A stretch of 17,976 bases of DNA from NCBI GenBank assembly GCA_900319505.1, contig ONOV01000127.1, positions 1 to 17,976 on the forward strand. Direction: 5' to 3'. Below, piece by piece: positions 14,697-17,976 of the stretch. The position numbers and the translations under genes are program-made. The notes beneath the pieces were generated by a model. It was given only the letters and a program-made list of their open reading frames with translations, had not been told where the DNA came from and ran no database searches. Origin of the DNA: an uncultured Erysipelotrichaceae bacterium (lineage in GTDB: Bacteria; Bacillota_I; Bacilli_A; Erysipelotrichales; Erysipelotrichaceae). How positions within the stretch are numbered: position 1 is the first letter of the stretch; the number at the start of each line of letters is the position of its first letter.

Positions 14697-15693
14697 ATTT
14701 CTGTTCTTCAGATTTGAGATCGCGGGACATCAGAGCCGTGATGGCATCACGGGGATCCGCATCTTTATACAGGACAGCATAGACTGCACTTGTAATCGGC
14801 ATATCTATGTGCTGCTTCTGTGCTTCTTCATAGACGACCTTGCAGGCAAAGACGCCTTCAACGGTCTTCTTATTATTCTTCCAGAAATTGGCAGCAGAAC
14901 CATCCTGACCGATCTGATAGCCGGCCATGAAGTTGCGGGACAGTGTGGAAGTACATGTAACGACAAGATCTCCCACCCCATCCAGACCGAGATAGGTTTC
15001 CGCCTTGCCGCCATTGGCAGTACCGAAGCGTACCATCTCAGCAAGACCTCTTGTCACAAGAGCAGCTCTGGCATTGGCGCCCTGGCCGATCCCGGCCAGA
15101 ATGCCGGAAGCAATAGCCATGATATTCTTGACGGCAACACCGATCTCCGCCCCGGCTTCATCCGTATTGCGATAGACCCGGAAATAGCTGTTGGAGAACA
15201 GTTCCTGCACTGCCTTAGCTGCCTCTTCATCCAGAGATACGGCATTGACAGCGGTCAGCTTGCGCTTGATCACTTCTTCCGCATGGCTTGGACCGATCAA
15301 TGATACAACTGCTCTCAGCTTATCCGCCGGCATAATATGACGGATGACATTGCTCAGACGATCATGGGTCACCGGATGGAAACCTTTGGCCACATTGATG
15401 ACGATCACCGGGTGATCCACAATGGCAGCCGCCTTTGTCAATACATTTTCCAGAGCCATGGTCGGTACAGCTGCCAGGATAATATCGGCATCCTCAATGC
15501 AGTTCATATCGATGGAAGCTTTCAGATCCGGATTGATCGGGTCATCATAATATACGGAATTATGATGGTTGACGTTGATGTCTTCGACCTGTTCTGGATC
15601 GATGCCCCACAGGATGACATCCTGTCCATTATCACAGAGAATCTGGGCAAGCGCTGTCCCCCAGCTTCCTGTACCGAGTACTGCAGTTTTCAT
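14695..15693 (-). CDS. gpsA: Glycerol-3-phosphate dehydrogenase [NAD(P)+]
   Basis: Reduces dihydroxyacetone phosphate to sn-glycerol-3-phosphate, the backbone of phospholipids (and of lipoteichoic acid where that is made). The 332-residue length is standard. The N-terminal Rossmann motif GTGSWGTALA (7-16) binds NAD(P)H; VAKGF (101-105), GPSHAEEV (134-141) and catalytic Lys189 in AVKNIMAIASG follow, then SRN (252-254). All are intact. The ATG overlaps the der stop as ATGA, so it is the last gene of a coupled operon with cmk and der. An AAGGAGG lies about 11 bases upstream, a longer spacing than usual. A hairpin terminator overlaps its stop. Confidence 0.98.
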   Translation of the reverse strand: MKTAVLGTGSWGTALAQILCDNGQDVILWGIDPEQVEDINVNHHNSVYYDDPINPDLKASIDMNCIEDADIILAAVPTMALENVLTKAAAIVDHPVIVINVAKGFHPVTHDRLSNVIRHIMPADKLRAVVSLIGPSHAEEVIKRKLTAVNAVSLDEEAAKAVQELFSNSYFRVYRNTDEAGAEIGVAVKNIMAIASGILAGIGQGANARAALVTRGLAEMVRFGTANGGKAETYLGLDGVGDLVVTCTSTLSRNFMAGYQIGQDGSAANFWKNNKKTVEGVFACKVVYEEAQKQHIDMPITSAVYAVLYKDADPRDAITALMSRDLKSEEQK

Positions 15694-17000
15694 TCTGATA
15701 TTTTCCTCCTTGCGATGATACGGATCGGCGTGCCTTCAAAATCAAAGGCATTCCGCAGTGAATTTTCAATGAAACGCTGATAGGTGAAATGCATGAGCTT
15801 GGGCTCATTGCAGGAAAGAACAAAGGTAGGCGGGGCAACGGATGTCTGGGTAGCGTAGTAAATTCTGAAACGTTTGCCGTTGCGGGCCGGGGCCGGAGTG
15901 GTCACCTGGGTATCGGCAATGACCTGGTTGAGGATGTTTGTCGGAATGCGCCGGCCGGCATTTTCAACCACATGATCGACTACCGGCAGGATGGTATCCA
16001 CCCGCTGGCCGGTCTTGGCCGAGACAAAGACAACTGGAGCATAGCTCAGATAGACAAATTCATTTCTGACTTTTTCCGTAAACTCCTGCATGGACTTCTC
16101 ATTCTTCTCAACCGCATCCCACTTGTTGACAACAATGACAATCGGCTTGCCGGCTTCGGCCGCATAGCCTGCCACATGCTTATCCTGTTCCCTGATCCCT
16201 GCCTGTGCATCGATCAGGAATAAGGCACAGTCGCACCGTTCAATGGCACGCATGGCTCTTAATACACTGTATTTTTCAACCGATTCCCATACTTTGCCGC
16301 GCTTGCGGATACCGGCCGTATCTACAATGACATACTTCTTTCCATCGTATTCAAACGGTGTATCGATGGCATCACGGGTGGTTCCCTGGATATTGGAAAC
16401 AATGGAACGTTCCTCATGCAGGATTTTATTTACCAGAGACGACTTGCCGACATTGGGCTGGCCGATGACGGCAATATGAATCCCCTCTGTTTCTTCAGCT
16501 GCCTTTTCCTCAGGCATGGCCGCAAGACACGCATCCAGCACATCACCGATGCCGATACCGTGCACACCGGATACGGCAATCGGATCGCCAAGTCCCAGGG
16601 CATAGAACTCATAGATGTTCATCAGCCTTGAATCATCATCAATCTGATTGACTGCCAGCACCACCGGCTTTCTGCTTCTCTGCAGCATGCCGGCAATATA
16701 TCTGTCATCCTCACTCATGCCTTCCTTGCCATTGCATACCATGATGATAACATCCGCTTCTTCAATGGCAATCTGTACCTGGGCCCGGATTTCTTCCTGA
16801 TAAGGCTGATCCGCCAGCTGAATGCCGCCGGTATCGATCAGATGGAACGTATGGCCGGTCCATTCTCCGCTTGCATAGATTCTGTCCCGGGTAACGCCCG
16901 GCATATCTTCAACAATGGAAACACGGCTGCCGGCAATCCGGTTGAAGATCGTGGATTTGCCGACATTGGGACGGCCGACAATCGCAATGGTGCCGCTCAT
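15690..17000 (-). CDS. der: Ribosome biogenesis GTPase Der (EngA)
   Basis: A tandem-GTPase factor needed for 50S subunit maturation, 436 residues as usual. The first G domain has GRPNVGKST (9-17), DTGG (56-59) and SGVHG (144-148). The second has GQPNVGKSS (180-188), DTAGIR (227-232), NKWD (292-295) and SAKTGQR (327-333). A C-terminal KH-like domain follows (about 350-434). The first-domain G4 motif reads NQID (118-121) instead of NKxD, a conservative change at the guanine-contacting position. Its ATG overlaps the cmk stop and its stop overlaps the gpsA ATG, both as ATGA. A GGGGAG just upstream serves as ribosome binding site. Confidence 0.98.
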   Translation of the reverse strand: MSGTIAIVGRPNVGKSTIFNRIAGSRVSIVEDMPGVTRDRIYASGEWTGHTFHLIDTGGIQLADQPYQEEIRAQVQIAIEEADVIIMVCNGKEGMSEDDRYIAGMLQRSRKPVVLAVNQIDDDSRLMNIYEFYALGLGDPIAVSGVHGIGIGDVLDACLAAMPEEKAAEETEGIHIAVIGQPNVGKSSLVNKILHEERSIVSNIQGTTRDAIDTPFEYDGKKYVIVDTAGIRKRGKVWESVEKYSVLRAMRAIERCDCALFLIDAQAGIREQDKHVAGYAAEAGKPIVIVVNKWDAVEKNEKSMQEFTEKVRNEFVYLSYAPVVFVSAKTGQRVDTILPVVDHVVENAGRRIPTNILNQVIADTQVTTPAPARNGKRFRIYYATQTSVAPPTFVLSCNEPKLMHFTYQRFIENSLRNAFDFEGTPIRIIARRKISE

Positions 17001-17668
17001 GCCTGCTCCCCGATGCGCTCTTGCGCCATTTTCACAACCGCATCCACCACTTCATCAATACTCATATCGCTTGTATCAAGTAGAACGGCATCATCCGCTT
17101 TTCTAAGCGGTGATTCCTTCCGGTTCATATCCTGTTCATCGCGCGCGCGGATCTCTGAAGCAATCTCTTCAAGACTTCCGCTTTCAATGCCTTTCAGCTG
17201 ATCCTGATCATATCTTCTTTTCGCACGGGCTTCAGGACTTGCCGTCATGAAGATCTTCACTTCCGCATGCGGCAGAACAACCGTACCGATGTCTCTGCCA
17301 TCCATGATGAACCCTTTGGCTTCAGCCATCTTCTGCTGACGCTTCACCAGTTCTTTTCTGACTCTGCCGAGCTTTGATACCTTTGAAGCCGCCATGGAAG
17401 TCTTTTCTTCCCGGATGACTTCACTGACATCCTTTCCATCCAGCAGCACGCTTCCCTGCGGTGTCAGAACAATATCCGTCTTTTCCAGCATGCGGCATAC
17501 CGCATCTTCATCTTCCAGGGAAATGCCCTGTTCCAATGCCTTATAAGCCGTACATCTGTACATGGCACCTGTGTCCAGATGAACATAGCCGAGTCTTGCG
17601 GCTGCCTTTCTGGCAATGGTACTCTTACCTGCCGCACTCGGTCCGTCTATGGCAATATTGATTCTCAT
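16997..17668 (-). CDS. cmk: Cytidylate kinase
   Basis: Phosphorylates CMP and dCMP to the diphosphates with ATP, recycling CMP released in phospholipid and RNA turnover. The 223-residue product has the Walker A loop GPSAAGKST (9-17), the CMP-binding segment LDTGAMYR (31-38) and DGRDIGTVV followed by the KIFMTAS...ARAKRR lid region. The length and motifs are typical. The ATG overlaps the stop of the upstream small membrane gene, and the TGA overlaps the der start, so translation of all four genes is probably coupled. GGAGGG lies 5 bases before the ATG. Confidence 0.98.
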   Translation of the reverse strand: MRINIAIDGPSAAGKSTIARKAAARLGYVHLDTGAMYRCTAYKALEQGISLEDEDAVCRMLEKTDIVLTPQGSVLLDGKDVSEVIREEKTSMAASKVSKLGRVRKELVKRQQKMAEAKGFIMDGRDIGTVVLPHAEVKIFMTASPEARAKRRYDQDQLKGIESGSLEEIASEIRARDEQDMNRKESPLRKADDAVLLDTSDMSIDEVVDAVVKMAQERIGEQA

Positions 17669-17970
17669 CTTGACCCTCCTGCCAGTACAATCCAGTAAAT
17701 CAGAATACCGAATACAATGACCAGTGCCACTATCACAACAATCAGTACGATATTGAGAATCTGATTGGTATGACGCATCTTGTTGGATACATCATTCAGG
17801 TTCTCACCGACATCATCCATTCTGGCCTGCATCTGAGTTGTCTGATCAAGCAGCTTCTGGTTTGTCGTTCTTTCCATTTCCAGCTGGCGTGTGAATTCAT
17901 CCGTATTCATATGTGTTGAGCGGGTATTGGCTTCATAGTTATCGTTGTTGTCTGAAGCCATGTCCTGCAC
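17665..17970 (-). CDS. Small coiled-coil protein with C-terminal membrane anchor (possibly partial)
   Basis: I do not recognise this protein. The visible 101 residues are polar and rich in Asp, Asn, Gln and Met for about 70 residues; residues 30-70 (QLEMERTTNQ through NDVSNKMRHT) have a coiled-coil-like pattern. One strong membrane helix follows (about 72-97, NIVLIVVIVALVIVFGILIYW) and then a short AGGSR end. This is the layout of a tail-anchored or type II-like membrane protein. The frame is open to the right edge, so it may start outside the window. GTG at 17970 is taken provisionally; ATG 17961 is the alternative and has a poor ribosome binding site. Its stop overlaps the cmk ATG as ATGA, placing it first among the visible genes of the cmk operon. 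Confidence 0.7.
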   Translation of the reverse strand: MQDMASDNNDNYEANTRSTHMNTDEFTRQLEMERTTNQKLLDQTTQMQARMDDVGENLNDVSNKMRHTNQILNIVLIVVIVALVIVFGILIYWIVLAGGSR

Positions 17971-17976
17971 TTTGGA

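Noticed and set aside
1..17976. CRISPR arrays, insertion sequences, tRNA or rRNA genes, prophage or defence islands
   Set aside because: No direct-repeat arrays, transposase-like frames, terminal inverted repeats or structural RNA sequences were seen on either strand.

Overview
The window reads as a chromosomal segment of a low- to mid-GC Firmicute. The leuS gene under a T-box leader, the short DnaE-type polymerase, the cmk-der-gpsA order, AAGGAGG-type ribosome binding sites and the GPDPase-type membrane protein all fit Bacillota. I suspect an Erysipelotrichaceae-like lineage, but that is inference from protein character only. There are no rRNA, tRNA, CRISPR, transposase or phage features, so this is core-genome sequence with a few odd genes. 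Coding density is high and no gene-free stretch exceeds 300 bases; the longest is the leuS leader.

Left third. A partial membrane-domain glycerophosphodiester phosphodiesterase (minus) runs off the left edge. Upstream of it lies leuS (minus), ending in a clear terminator and preceded by a leucine T-box leader with a CTC specifier. Next come three small proteins related to hydrolase families whose active-site residues look partly or wholly lost: a NagD-like HAD protein (minus), a membrane-anchored metallophosphoesterase (plus), and a membrane-anchored M20-peptidase-like protein (minus).

Middle. A minus-strand transcription unit runs dnaE (short alpha subunit), an OmpR-type response regulator, a HisKA sensor kinase and then the M20-like pseudoenzyme, with overlapping or nearly touching reading frames. 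The dnaE promoter is divergent from a DegV-family lipid-binding protein. DegV is followed on the plus strand by a class A penicillin-binding protein with a long Ser/Thr/Asn/Asp-rich tail.

Right third. A tightly coupled minus-strand operon reads small coiled-coil/tail-anchored membrane protein, cmk, der, gpsA. Each junction is a 4-base ATGA overlap. It converges on the PBP gene across two hairpin terminators. The cmk-der-gpsA linkage combines CMP recycling, 50S ribosome assembly and glycerol-3-phosphate synthesis, and is known from other Firmicutes.

The most notable points are: (i) recurrent promoter-to-start spacing that predicts leaderless mRNAs for three genes (dnaE, the metallophosphoesterase and the GPD-like gene); (ii) the run of three degenerate hydrolase relatives, including a very eroded M20 protein co-transcribed with a two-component system; (iii) coupling of a two-component system to dnaE through a Shine-Dalgarno sequence embedded in the last dnaE codons.
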